From the NCBI GenBank assembly GCA_033725935.1, contig MU867060.1, positions 434,001 through 498,000 of the forward strand: a DNA stretch of 64,000 bases, read 5' to 3'. The translations under genes were made by a program, and so were the position numbers. The stretch is from Cladorrhinum sp. PSN259 (lineage: Eukaryota > Ascomycota > Sordariomycetes > Sordariales > Podosporaceae). The first letter of the stretch is position 1. Each line of letters begins with the position of its first letter. The notes below the pieces were generated by a model that did no database searches, was not told the DNA's origin, and saw only the letters and a list, made by a program, of their open reading frames with translations. Positions 22,514-36,000 of the stretch are shown here, one piece after another.

Positions 22514-25500
22514 TAGTCTTGACGCGATATATTCCAGATGCTCTTTGTTATAAGGTCGTATGCAACAAACCGTGCGCTCGGCAGGAAGCGCCTTGAAGAG
22601 TATCAGAGCTGGCCGGAACCCTTTCTTGCCGGCATGAACTGCTGTACGTTTTGTTGTATTTGTTTTAGCTGCACTGGAACTCTGCCATCAACGGAAACGA
22701 CTACGAACAGGTCCGAGGGCGCGGCTCGCCACCTACTTACCTTGCTACCCTCACCCCCCCCCCCCGGGCCCAACACAAACCATAGCATACTCGACAAAGA
22801 AATGGAACCTTCTTTTAGCCCATCCCATCCCGTCTCTTACTTTCCTTCTTTCTTTGTTCGTTCGAACGTTCGGTTCACGGCACGTGCCATTCCCCCGCAT
22901 TGTGTCAATCATTCTGCACCATTGAAACATCGACATACACTAGGCCGGTGCTTTCTTTTCTTAAACTTTCGGCGCTTATCCATTGATTTGCCCGGTCCCG
23001 AAGCTTTGTTTAACCCGCGGTGGTTGGTTGTTGTTTCGGTTTCAGGACAAAAAAGGCAGATCTTGCAGATTACTTATCGAAGGGGGGTTCATTCTAGAAT
23101 ACAAAATGTCATAACCAAGGGTAATGGATAGCGCATTACTGTGGTATAACTGTGGAACTATAACTGGAGTATTCTATCTGTAAGATACATATGGCGCCCC
23201 GCCCTCCCCCCCCCCTCCCCCCTCCCGGCATTACATTAACACGGCCTGAACAAGAGATATAATATCCCAAAGGAACCGGCGATACAGACAGTACTCGGCC
23301 AACGAAGCAGCGGTGAACGGTCGTGGTTTGAACTGTAGGTTATTTCACACTCCGCTCGGACTGTGTAGTGCATGTCCAGTGTTACATGTACAGTACATAG
23401 ACTTTCGTACTTTTTTTTTACTTATTAACAAGTAGAAGAAAACCTCTTGCTTCTTAAAATGTGGACATGAAGAAGATTCGAAACTTTAAAGACCAAATTA
23501 ACACAACCCCTTTTTTTTTCCTTTTTCCTTTTTTTGTCTAGCTATTTCTGCGTACGTACAACGTTTTTGCACCAGAGAGGAACAGAGCTTCAAATAACAT
23601 GTAATGTACTGTACTACTGTACATAGATACGCTAAAATATCTACATGTAATCTGTACTACTCCTAATGCCCCCACCACCCTACGTATGTCCCCCGCGAAA
23701 AAAAACAAAGCTTCCTTTTTAGTGCCGGCACAGGGGGTAATAATAGCGGGGATGATCCCGGCGGGACGGACGGACGGTGAGGTAAAAAAGAAAAAAGTCT
23801 GGGGTACATACGTACAGCATGGGGGCCAAGCGGGCGGGCGGGGGACGGAAGGAAAAAGGGCACGGGAGGCGGCAGACACCTCACCATCTTCACCTGCCAC
23901 AACCCTTACCTATCAACATTGTTGTTTGTATGTAACCTCCGCATTTCATCTTGTTGTTGATATATACGCAATAAGTTATCAAAGTAACCCTAACGTCAAA
24001 CAGAACCATGGATTGAGCACTACAATGGTGGGCCAAAACGCTTTGTTTTGATTCCCGAAGTGATACACAAGATACGTAGACCCCTGACTTATAGTGTATA
24101 TAACATAGGGCAGTCTCAAGATCCTTGAATCTATAACAGATTCTAAACTTAATTCGACACCGATCTCATGAACCAAAGTCGATTGGCCGTGCGCTGTGAT
24201 CAAAGGTTAATATATCTCATATTCCCTTCCGGGCACGTGAGCCATCTATACAACGTCAGTTGCCAACTGGCATTTTTGCTTGATATTATTGATGACGCTG
24301 TGATGACCGTCTCTTGGAATTCCAGAAACGCATGAGAATAAAGTACATTTCGTTGTATCAATCAAGATGTCTCTTCTCAAAAGATCCAGCATAGAAAGTG
24401 AAAAGTGATAAATAGAAAAAAGAAAAAGAAAAAGAAAAAAGAAAAAAGTCGAGCACAAACGTGACCGACTGTAGCATATACAACAAAGATAAACATTTTC
24501 AGTTTTGACATCAGATCTCCTCCATTACCAAACCAACCATTGTAACAAGAAAAGAAAACATAGGATCAGATATCGAGAAACCGAAGAGGTGAACCGAGAG
24601 TGAATGAGAGAAAATAAAACAACAGAACGTGCCAATGTATCCCGGTTTTCCCAAACCCTCCGAGACATGCGATGCAATCCTCCGCCCAATTCCAATCTAC
24701 CCAACACATGCCTCCCTCTCCGGCGCTGTGGTTCCCCCACCGCAGGATATCCCTAGTTGTGGCGTTCTACTTCGTGTAACGTGCCGTCCGGTGTGGCTTG
24801 GGAGTCATCGTGGGGTGGTGGTGGTGCCCCCATCCTCGGCTTCGACAAACAAGCGTTCGCTAGACTCGCCGGTGCGGATGAATGGCTTTTCAGTTGCTGA
24901 CTCTCCCGTCCGATAATTTCGCCGCGCCGAGCCTTGCCGCCCCGTTTTCCGTCTCCCGCCCGTCTAGTGCTCCCGCCGAATCATCACTCCATGGTATATA
25001 TATGATAACCTTGTTTCCAGACCCATCCGAACTTCGACAAGTAAAGAAAACAAACAAAAGAAGAATTTAAACAAACAAATGGAAGATGCCATCAAGCCGG
25101 ATGCATTTCCTCATGAAGAAACCGTTGGGAAACAAGCAAAGCCGATAATTTCCACCCGTATTCAACCTCGGGTCTCTCAGCTTCAGCGCGAGGAGCTCTG
25201 TTCTGCAATGAGTTCTTTAGAGAAAAAAATCTTCGTAAATCGTTGTTTCGAGGGGATAGGCGGTGTCATCGAGATGGATCATGGTGTGCGGAGTTGATGG
25301 CTGAAAACGCTCGCTTGCATCTGTGGTGTCAGCCACGGTGGCAGTCACAGAAAAATTCCGCTGACTGTCACCCCCATGTCCGGTATTGTTCAGTCAAAAA
25401 GATCAAAATGTGGGTGCAAGCGAGGTCTCATGTGTGAACCTTTGTCGCAAATCTCCCAATCTGGCTTTTGGGCGACGTTGCGCACAGGCACACCTTTCTA

Positions 25501-25665
25501 ATTGACCACATTTGCTTTGCGCACATCTCGATGGTTTTGGATAACCTGAGCATAAAAGGCCAGTCGTGCGACAACCTTTTCAGTGATTAAAAGTCATCTC
25601 TTCTGACAAGTATCGCGTCTCGAATACCGCATTCAGCCTTTCACGCCATCGGTTTCTGATGTCTG
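22479..25665. other. Convergent intergenic region, low-complexity rich
   Basis: About 3.2 kb between the 3' ends of the DUF202 gene (+) and the Zn2Cys6 gene (-). It contains a TAA microsatellite, C-runs near 22753-22765 and 23203-23226, and an AAAAAG repeat near 24417-24448. The longest frame (22538-23131) is low-complexity and starts next to the microsatellite. No gene could be supported. Confidence 0.5.
22487..22515. repeat. (TAA)n microsatellite
   Basis: Nine to ten TAA units begin nine bases after the DUF202 stop codon, so they fall in its 3' UTR. Confidence 0.9.
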
Positions 25666-27081
25666 CTATCGCTCATAGTAGCCATGCCCGCTTGAATGCT
25701 GGTCAGCTTGGTGCGCGCCTGCTTCTCCATACCACCCTCCATGGTAGCCTTCACTTGGTTTCGAATACGAGTATGACTGCTGCCATGACCCATAACTCGT
25801 TGACGGGACTGCCCCGGCCGAGAGGGAAACGCTGTGCTCCAAGGCCGTTCCAGGCACCGTGTCAATTCCCGGTATGGTTGTTGCAATTGGTGGTGGATAA
25901 CGGCCGCTGCTGACCTGCATCGAGGGATACTGCTGCTGGCTCGATACGCTTTCGGAGCCAAACGATAGTGACCGAGCAGGAGGTGCAGGATATGATGACC
26001 AACCCATGTCATCCCTCGCTGAAGTCTCCGAACCCACCGAAGTCGACCACGTCGCCGATGGTGGTGGCGCGTGTGGTGTGTACGGGGAGAAAGCAGGCGT
26101 TATTGGTGATTCAGCAGGGTACGATCTCCAGGACGTGTTCAGATCGCTCGGTTTTGACGAGCTGGGGCTTGCGTCCGCCGACATCCAGTTTGTCATTCCC
26201 TGGCTCCCATAATCGTACGCTCGAGAGCTCGACGCACTTGAAGGCACTGTGACCGTCTTAGTAGCTTGTTCTATGAGGCAAGAAGCGATTGTCAAATTAA
26301 AGTGTCTGCTCCTAGACTTACTCTTGGAATCAGGCGTGTAGCTCTCAGTGCCAGGCGGCTTCATGGGCGGTGGCATGGTTTGAATCGAAGGCATTGTCAG
26401 CTGAGGATAGTGTTGCTGTCCGTGAATATCAGAAGGAATTCCCGTTTGCATCGCTGGGGATGAGGAAGCGGATGGGACTTTGGGCCCGACAGAGGATCTC
26501 GATGCCGACTTTTGCCGCGAATCTTGAGCCGGTGGCTGCTGGTCTACCGGGTAGAAGCTGCATTCCTTCTTGAGGCGAATGCAGTTCACACATCGTCCCT
26601 GAACGTCGTTTTGCGACGGAATACACCTGATCTTTCGCCGGCGGCAGTGGCCTTTTTCACGACTTAGTACCAACGATCGCCGCAATGTTTATCAGGAACA
26701 GGAGACTAAAGGGGAAAACTTACCACATGCCACCGAAGTCCGATGGTATCCTAGTTTGTTCCTTCTCTTCTCTCCGGCTAGCCCGAGCGGGTCCTGGCCT
26801 TGCGATGCCGATTGTTGCGGCGTGGGGGGTTGCGGTGGCGGGGCTTGAGAAGGTGGCCCGACGGCCGGCGTCGATATCGACCGCTTTATTTTCATTGGCT
26901 TTGAAAATGAGTCTGAACGTTCTCTCGAAGAGATGCCCGAGTCTGGGCCAGATCTCATATCCATGCCGGATGAATTGTGGTGCGAAACTGAATAGTTGGG
27001 ATAGTATCCCGATGGCGGCATGTCCATCTCGGCGCCGTTTTGAGGCGGCGGCGGATATTGATATGACATTATGTCTGTCAT
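25666..27081 (-). CDS. Zn(II)2Cys6 (fungal binuclear cluster) transcription factor
   Basis: Three exons, complement(25666..26270, 26322..26651, 26724..27081), 430 aa. The zinc cluster spans Cys119, 122, 129, 140, 143 and 150 (C-x2-C-x6-C-x10-C-x2-C-x6-C) with the basic stretch RRRKIRC. It is split by the first intron after SVAC, a common position for this family. The N-terminus is Pro/Gln-rich (SYQYPPPPQNG, SQAPPPQPPTPQQ) and the remainder is Ser/Pro/Tyr-rich, as in activation regions. No fungal-specific middle homology domain is apparent. The start at 27081 is the first ATG in frame; the upstream frame opens only from TTG. The second intron (51 nt, GTAAGT donor, TAG acceptor) is a multiple of three without stops, so a retained form of 447 aa is possible. 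Target genes are unknown. Upstream lies an exceptionally long gene-free region. Confidence 0.85.
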
Positions 27082-30000
27082 GGGCGCTGATGGTCCTAAG
27101 GGCAGGATATATAGCGGAGTCGCAAGATGCCTAGGAGGACCACCTTTGGGGAAGTTTATGGGTGGCGGAGCAACGAGTTTGCCAGGAGACGACAGTTGAT
27201 CTGGTCCGCGCCTGAAATGGAAGCTACCGGGGTGCGTGCGATCTGAGTGAGTCGGAAAGGTACGAGAGGGTGGCAAGCGGGTAATGGATTATTACTGCGG
27301 GTCCACGACCTTTTGGTTCAACCAAGGTCCAGGAGTTGCTCCAGATATGCGCATATGCGACTATGGTGAGTGGTTCACTTATCACCGGCTAATGCTGATC
27401 TCGGTACAGACTTCTTATGGCATAGTATTAGCTTCTTTGAGTCGATGAGGTTCCGAACTAAACGAGCGTTGTTTGCGGTCCGGGAACGGAAAGGCAGCTG
27501 AAGGGCGGCCTTGGTTGAGATATGACGGCAACACAGATAAAAACCGGAACAGTTTGACCAGCTAGCGAGAAGAAGATGGTGAGCCAATCGAGTTGACGAT
27601 CTTGTGGTCCGTGGAACCTGGGGCGAGGGAGATCCAAGCAATGTGACTGGCGATTAAAATACACTCCTTTTCAGGTCTGACTGGCGGGCTGGACCAGGCT
27701 GTCCGTCAGTAAGTCAGGCAGCGGCAACGTCAATGGCAATGGCAGCGGCAGAAGCAGCAACTCTTTGCAAGGATCGACCCGGCAATGGGACCAAGGCCTC
27801 GGTCTGTATGCAACTATATGTGGCGCTGAATATGCCCGTGTGAAGTCACTGCAGGGAGCGTTGAGGGGTAGAGAGGCCGGGTTGGTAAGTGAGGATGGGT
27901 GTGTATATTCCTGTCCGTGTTATGCTTGTGGGTACGTGTACCCTGGGGGGCAGCAGCAGTTGGATGAGGCCCGGGGGAAGTGTCCCAGTGTTCCAGTGGG
28001 GGCAGCTGGCTGCTGCAGTGTGTGGAGAGATGAGATTCCTGCAGTGCACGACCTGGAACGAAACGAACCGCGAGCTGACTGGAATGGAACCGGCAGGGCA
28101 AAAGGGGGTTCCTGGTAGGCCGCTTTGAAAACACGGCTGGCACCCAAAATTCTGTACCTGATCGAGGTATGGTTGAGAGTGTGCCAGGGGCAAGGGATCC
28201 CGCGGTTGCTGTTTTTGGAAGTTCCTGTGCGACCTTCCGGCAGCTCTGGCTTGGAAGCGCGGTAAACGGCGACAATGAATTCACAATCGGGACCGTCGGG
28301 CGTGAGGGGCGTCTGTAAGTGGTGTAAAAGCCGTGTAGTTGTCTTGTCTTCTTGGTTGTGTGTGTGGCGAGAGTGCGTGGGGAGACAAGACGAGCAGAGA
28401 GAGGGAGAGACTTCTTGTGTGAGACGAACTTGGCAACAAACGAGCGAACAAACTGCCAGCAGCGCCCCAAGGTGAGTGCTCACTCTTTTTTTTTATAATT
28501 AAGGGAGTCCGCTAAGAAGTTCGTTGGTTCGTCCGAACAGATCTTCCCTCTTTTTTTTTTTTTTTTTTTGGTTTTTATCTGTTCTCGAAGAAGCAAAAAC
28601 GAAGGTGGGGGGGATGATGGGTCGATCGAGGTGAGCGAGCTCCTGAGAGGAAGTCCTCGTCTATGCTATTGCCGAACTGCAGGATAAGCACCACCCAGAA
28701 GTCTTGGCCATTCAGCTGGCAGCCTCTCAGCCCCTTCTTCCCGCAAAAGACAAGTTTCGAGGCAAGACGCGCTGATGCAATGCACGTCTTTGAGAACAAA
28801 TGGCGCGGCAGCGGCGAATGCGGCTTTCTGGCCTGTTCCCGATGCACCACAAAAACGATGCCGATTAAGGTGTAAGTCTGGGGTCGGGGGGTTCCAGGGA
28901 TGCGTCCCACGCTAGGGATGGCCCATGGGAATGGGAAACTGCACAAATCCGTGTTGTTTGCTTTCTTTTTTCTTTTTCTCTGTGTTTTAATCCTGTCCTT
29001 TCTTTTTTCGGGGCTTTTCCCCCCTGGAAGCCACTGATTGTGAAAGGGAGGAATCGACGGGACCTTCGGAAGCCGGGCGGCGAGGTTGTCTCGAGCCGAA
29101 CGTTGAATGTTGAAGGGTCTGGATGGTCCTGTGGTTCTGGGGTCCCTCTGGTCTAGGGGGAGGGATGTCGTCTGTCGGGTTTATAAAGAGAGGTGCCGTT
29201 CCCGTTTATATCAAATCCCCGCAGGGGTAGGTCACTCAGTTTATTATGTACGTGTTATGGATGCCAAACGGGAAAAAAGGGAGGGGTGGAGGGGTGGCGA
29301 GACCGGGCAAAGACAACGGACTCGGGAGCGTCACGGTCAATTAAAGGAAAGGGCAATATTAAAGGGTGCGCCTGCTTAACCTTCTCTTTATTCCGCATGA
29401 TAGCAAGCAGACTTGGAACCTGCAAGAACCTCGAGTACTAAGGTAGCGGAGTCACACTCAATGGAGGATGACCAGAGGAGCCGGAGGTGGAAGGTGCCGA
29501 CCAACGACCGTGCAACCCCCCAGTGCGCTTGCGAGTCCTTGACTGCTAAACTCGAAGGGTAAGGGTAACCTGCAAGATACAGTACTGTATGTACAGTACA
29601 TATTCAGCCAAGATCTGGTGGCTGGCTTGCCGAAAAGGGAAAACAGAAAATAATACGATAATAATAACACCAGTGGTAAAATCATCGATCGGCTTCATCT
29701 GGCGCTCCTTCCATGCGAGCGATGTCAAACCCCCAGAGGCTAACTTGGAAAAACGGGTGTTGCCATGCTAGGGGCCTCGGGGTAATTCATCCTTTGATCA
29801 TTGCCAAAGGCTGAAACACCGTTTCCAGCATTTGGCTCTTCGGAAAGAATACTGAGTTATGAAGGGGATTAACCGATCTGGCGTTATGCAGCATATGCAG
29901 CAAGTGCCCCAGGCAGGCATTTCGCCCTTGCTATGTATGTGAGGGGATGATATTCTTCCGTTGATCCTTAGATACCTAACCAGACCGGTTGACGTCCCAG

Positions 30001-33000
30001 GGTTTTTGGCTGCTGTCTTTGCTCTTCTTCTTTGTCCTCTTCCTCCCACCCCTCACCTCCCGCTCCCACACACCCCCCCTCCCCAGGCTACCAAAACCTC
30101 GCTCAATGAGGGAGAGTGGTATCGCGAGCCAGGGTTGGCAGTGGTTCATGCGCAGAAGGGTGGGATTCGGCCGGGAACGACCCCCATGAAGAAGATCCGA
30201 TCTTGGAACCTGAGGAGCCGGCACGGAAGGCGATCAAGAAGCCAGGAACAATAAAAGGGCATTCCTCCTGGGAGGAAACACCCGCGAGTTCAGGGCCGGC
30301 CTGGCTTCAGGAAGGAACAAAGAAAGGACGGAGAAGAAAAAATGTCAGGGTTGGATGAACGCAACATCAATATCAGCAGTCATTCTGCATGGCTCGTCGA
30401 GTTGCGTCGAGCTGCATCGAGCTGCCAGGAAGATATTGCGTGCGGTTGTAATTGTGTGGTCCTGTCAAAAAATAAATGTCACCCCTGCCCAGGCAGCCCC
30501 TGTCAGTGTGTAATAATTGTCAAGGATCACGCACCCTTGAGCTCTGAGAGGTCCAGCACAGTCGATCGGAAACACCCTGATCCCTGACTTACTTCCCGTT
30601 TAGGGCAAGCGTACTTGTCCAGCTTCTGGTTACCCTCCGGTCCACAATTGGACATGCTTGCTATCTTGATTTTGCCCCTTCTCATCTCTTTCTTTCATTG
30701 TTTGTTTTTACCAGGTGATATGGGTGTTTCTGGCAGAAGTTGCTGATACACGGCCATGCGCGACGCTCGGCACTTGAGTTTCGGAGGATGCGAAGCGGAA
30801 TAGTGGCCGGCTTGCTGCTCTCGGATGCCTGACGCTTAAAGCTTCCAGAACTGATCGACGTCAAGGTTGAGTCGGATCGAGAAAGGGCTGAAGGGATGGC
30901 AGAGAAAAAACTGCTACAAGCGCGTCGGAGATAGAGCGTCCTAAGCGCCATCATCAATGCGATTTCTCACTAGTAGTAATTCGTAGTCTTCCATCGTCTC
31001 AACAGCCCCGACTAAAACCAGGCTTTCACAACCCAGGGTAGCGTTGAGGGCTGCTAGTGTCGGGTACCTTGCATGGTCGCAATCAAGGCTGGAGGTCCCG
31101 TTGTCTGCTATTGTCTCCGCGCGACCTGTGGACGAAGCTGATCATAGAGGTAGCATTGCAGAGGTTATGGAATCATAGCATTGGCCAGTTTTCAAAATAC
31201 TTGCTCTTACCCCCCTCCCTGTCTCCCTGGTAAGCAGCCCCCTTCAATTTCTTCCAACAGGCCTATTGCGTCTCTTCCCCAGCTGCAGTGCGACACATCG
31301 CTGTGCACACACTACTCGGGATATTGGCTTGTACATAGCCAGGAAACTGGTAAAATGCCGGCTGCAAGATAATACTTTGATGTCGTGCTTCAGCAAGCCA
31401 CTCGATCTCCACTTTCCGATCATGCCAGAGTGCAACCCTGCTGCGATGCATCCGACTGCACACACGCCGTCACACCAGCGCTGGGTCTCCACTGCTGGAA
31501 CAGCAGTTGTCAAAGTCAACATTCACACGTGGGTAGATATGGGAGGTGATATTCCAAAAGAACATGGCAAGCCCAGCGCAGTGGACCAGCCGAAGACGGT
31601 CCGACACGAACAACAGTTTGGAAGAACCATGGGTCCGTACGGGAGCTGGGGAACGGGGTAGCTTCCATGGCGGGAGTACGGGGAGCTCGAGAGTTCGAGG
31701 GAGCTGGGGAGCCTGGGAGATGGGATGAACCAGATCTGACAATGCGAATGCGCGCGGATGGATGCGCCGATTGCGCCGGTCTTGATTGCAGAATCGTCGA
31801 TCAGAGATTGATCTTCTCCGGGATTCGGGAGGTGGTTCGAGTGCATTATCGCTCACTCACCCTCCAAGTCACAGGAAGCAATCCCCCGGCTCGGCTCCCC
31901 CGATGATGTCAGGTTCGGGTGATCAAACACCGATTGGGTGTTGATGTCGACGAGTTATCCTCATTCCAGCAAAGACACTTTCAATAATTTGCCCTGTTTG
32001 TCACTCGCGCTGGTTGACTTGGGACGAAAGGATCAGGGTCACCCCACCACCCGACCACATGCGGGGGATTATCAGATTGGCACATTGTCACATTGGGCAG
32101 CGAGGAAAGACCAGCTCTTTACTCAAGATCGACAGTTGCACTTACCGATTAAGGATAGAACCCGTTGTTACCCGCCCGCCACTGAGGCTAGGCCGGCTCC
32201 AAATCATCGATGTCGCACAGATAACCCACCAAATAGTAAACTGTATGGGGATAGGCTTTCCTGTCTTGCGCAACTCCCTCATCAGAACGGCAAGGACTAC
32301 GAAGGTCAAATCAGGCAACCTCAAGCTGCGCGTCCCTCAACCCAACATCTCAACACACCTGAATTATTCAAAGCTGGAATATTCCATGACGATTTGTTGC
32401 CCCCCCGCCCTTCCAAAAAAAAATTAAAAAATTAGCAACAAGCAACATGGTAGTAACATGATTCTTCCCTCATCAATGGGTCGATGTGACGCTGGATAAG
32501 TCTGTGTCCAATGGTTCACTACCAGTCCTCCGGAAAACCTAGAAAAACACGAAACGACAGCGAGATTGGCCGAATCCCACTCGGAGACCAGTTTTTCTTT
32601 CCTGCTGGGTTACCAATCTCACTCACAGCAGACGCGTCTGTGTGGTTTCAAATCTTCCCACCGGCATCATTTGCACGTGGGTGGTAATGCTTCATCGAAA
32701 CCATGGCTGTCCTCACATGTATAATGAGTAGATTAAACTTCTAGCCATAGTGCACTCTCTCTTATCATTTAACGTCAACAAGTAGAGGCCAGCAGAAGCA
32801 AGCATTCAGCCTGCTGAAAACAAACAAGAGAAGATCATTGCTTGGCACCAGCTGGGCTGCCTCACCCGTACAAAGGAGCATTCGTTCTCCCAGTGTTGTA
32901 TTATTATCATCCAAATTCTCGGCAACGTTGCGCTAAGATGGTTTTCTTCAGGGTCCAAAATCCTATGGCAACTGTGATTGAGCGGCTTGCGACGACGCAA

Positions 33001-36000
33001 AGCCGTTAGACCTGCAAACGGTGCGGAGCGAGTGTGCGATTGCCGTGGGCTTTGCGAGGTTGCAGCCGGTTCGCTTCCACAAAATATGGCCAGACTACCT
33101 ACCTATCCAAGTCTATCAGAGTGTCATCATACCATAATTGTGCATTATATACATGTCATCAAGACATTTGGCCGGTCTCGGATTTTCGGATATGTTCCCA
33201 CGTATCTCCTGGACTAGCCACGGTTTGTGGTAGGCTCGACAGCAACCATCAATGCAGTCAATTGAGCTTCCTAGTGAACATCACATTCTGGCCGGCTTCA
33301 GTTCAACACTCATCATACAAACTCCGGATCGATCAATGAAGCCCAAACTCGTCCAACCGTGGGCCGAGACAACAATGAACTCCGTACTGTAAGTTTGATC
33401 TTCTTTTAGCCAGAATGTCTCGATAACCGTCCATCTCTCTCGTATCTAAACCTTCCAAAGTATTGGCCGGTCTTTGCTTTTTGGCAAAATTGATCGGCCC
33501 GTTCTGGCCCAGGGGGAGCCCTGCAGAGTGCAGAATGCAATCATATTCCCCTGATTCAGATTGTCGAGTTGTCATTCTATATACAAACTTTTTTTCTGGC
33601 AACCAGAGCCAGATACATTATTGGTGCCACTCACACAACAACCGGCATCTGCTATGATAGCAGCTGTGTTATGTTCATATGCAGGAGCTCCTTTACCTGC
33701 TAGGCTCAATGGATTTCCAGACACTTCATTGCCATACTTCACCGTTGATATTATCACCATTATCAACGACTGCCCAGATGCGGCTTCGGTCAGTTACACA
33801 CAACTCGGTTCAACCGCCTTGTCATACCGTAGAACGGAAGTCCCTTGAGACTCGGCCGCCCGTTGAAACAAAGGTCGATTCTAGAACCTTTCCAACCTAG
33901 GGCGGCAGACAGCATCGCCATAAGACAGATCTTGCGGGATTTGCAAGAAGCGAGGACGCTCAAGAGGGAAATGCCGCATGCAAAGTAGGTGTTCGTGCAA
34001 GCCAGCCAGTTACCCGTTACATCGCATCTCGCCATCGCAGCTCTCGGGTCTGGTAATGGAACGCTGGTAATGGGTACGCGCTGGTCTTTGTCTACATCAG
34101 AGGAACGATTAGACCTGGTTTATTGTGGGCTTGTCGGGCTGCCGTTCGGCGGCATTTCGAACCGAAACGAATAGTTGCTATGTGTGCCCCCCACTGCGCG
34201 AGCCTCACGATTGACGGGATGCTACACAGAGATGCCGGGGCAGGTTCCCTTGGACAGCTGCCCTATCAGGTTTGACTTGATCTAATGGCAAGCTTGTTTT
34301 CTTGATCACCACCAGGACAACGCTAGTTGATGATATATCGGCTTCGGTTGCCGCCGGAGGAGGGAAACAGTATATCATAATACACAACCGGCGCCTGTGC
34401 TCCGGCTGCGGGCAGGATAGCTAGTTTTGCGTGATGCTTTCCCTAATGCAGAGGATGCAGTCCTCAATCTGAATCAATTTCGGGGGGGTCCGCTTATTTT
34501 TCGGAAGACAAATATTCCACAGCAACTAGATAGATATGTCTGGCCCGGGCCGTCTCCCGACTCCGACGAGGATTTTCTTGTTTATCAGCTCAGGGGTAAA
34601 GTTTGCTTTCTTGGTCCGAAATAGAGGATTAAAGAGTATCAACTGTTTCGGCTAAGTCGTGAATCGCGTTTTCCATCCTCCAATTACGCCGGAGGAAATT
34701 GAGGTGGCCGGAGGAACAGGATTTCTTGTTTGGGGGGAAGAGCTGTGTGCGACTTCATTTGACAGGTTCTCGAGACGAGCAACATGCATGTTTTTTGTGG
34801 GTTATCCAAGACATTTGCCTGCTCCAGGTTGGCGCGGGTACAAAAGCTGTTGCCAAAAAAAGAAGAAGAAAAAGAAACTGAATAACCGAATATCAGCCAG
34901 TCAACAAACTTGGGCTTTTACCTCTCGCTGTTCAACTTGGCGAGTATCTATTTTTGCCTCTTCTTGCTCTGCATCAAGAGCGAGACATCACGAGGCTCGA
35001 GATGGTAAACCCAAGCGAAACGAGACACACACACTCCTGTAGTGATATGGTTTCTTCCTTCGCAGCTGGAAACCAACTTCAGCTCTTTGTCCCTCAATGT
35101 AGACATATGTCCGTTCTTGCCCACAATTGACACAGGTCCAACGGTTTCAACGATATCTGACAAAGTTGGAAAAAAAGAAAAGAGGAGGGAAAAGAAAGCA
35201 AACCTACTCCTTCTGTATTGCAATGCCTCCACAATGATGACCGAGACGTAACTACAGCCTTTCCGACCATCCGAACGGTGACCAGTCACAAAAGCAAACG
35301 CCACTGACCCACGGGGTCTATGTAGGATTGAAACCCGTAGATCTGGGCACTGGATACACGTCAGAAGTCATATCTGCATGTCTGAGACATTGGGGGGGAG
35401 AGACTTGTGACAGGTATCACCACCATCTGATAACTGAATCAGGAGAAGGGGTTGGCTGAAAACCTATAGAATCGGGGAGTTAGCGAGAGAGACAAAGCAA
35501 GGCAGAGGCTTTGCCGATCTTCCGTTAGTATGCTGCAAGTATCATGTGGATGTGCTTGTGGTTATCTTCGGATTCACTGTTATCATACTTTAGTCGGTTT
35601 CTTCTCGAAACCGAGGCCGGACTACAAGCTATGAAACATCAGGTATCCGGTTGACTGATTGTAGAGCCCAAGAGAACTCGTGTTAAGCAGAGAATGAACT
35701 TCACTTTGAACATCATTCTAACCTCCTTCTGTGAGACAGACAGAAAAAAGACGCCATGAAAGATGCCCTGCTTATCACCCACTTGTTCAAACGGGCCAGA
35801 GCAGGGCTGCGATATCATTTATGCACCTGATTAGGCCTCGCGGCATATTATTCTCACGCATACAGAGTCTTAGCATCTCATTTTGAGAGTATCAAGTAGA
35901 AACAGTTCTGATCGACAGAAGGAAGCTCGCTCGTTGAAGCTATACTAGGGGCAATTACCCCCCGATAATACGTTTGCCCGCCTCTTCCACGTTCCTGTTC

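Noticed and set aside
22538..23131. 197-codon plus-strand frame after the DUF202 gene
   Set aside because: Low-complexity Pro/Cys/Ser content, crosses a C-run, no domain, and begins next to a microsatellite in probable 3' UTR.
27814..28470. 218-codon minus-strand frame
   Set aside because: Three overlapping frames in this region are equally open with random His/Thr/Pro-rich composition, which suggests biased DNA rather than a gene.
31938..32435. 165-codon plus-strand frame
   Set aside because: No recognisable domain, no splice partners, and a random-looking translation ending in a lysine run from poly-A.
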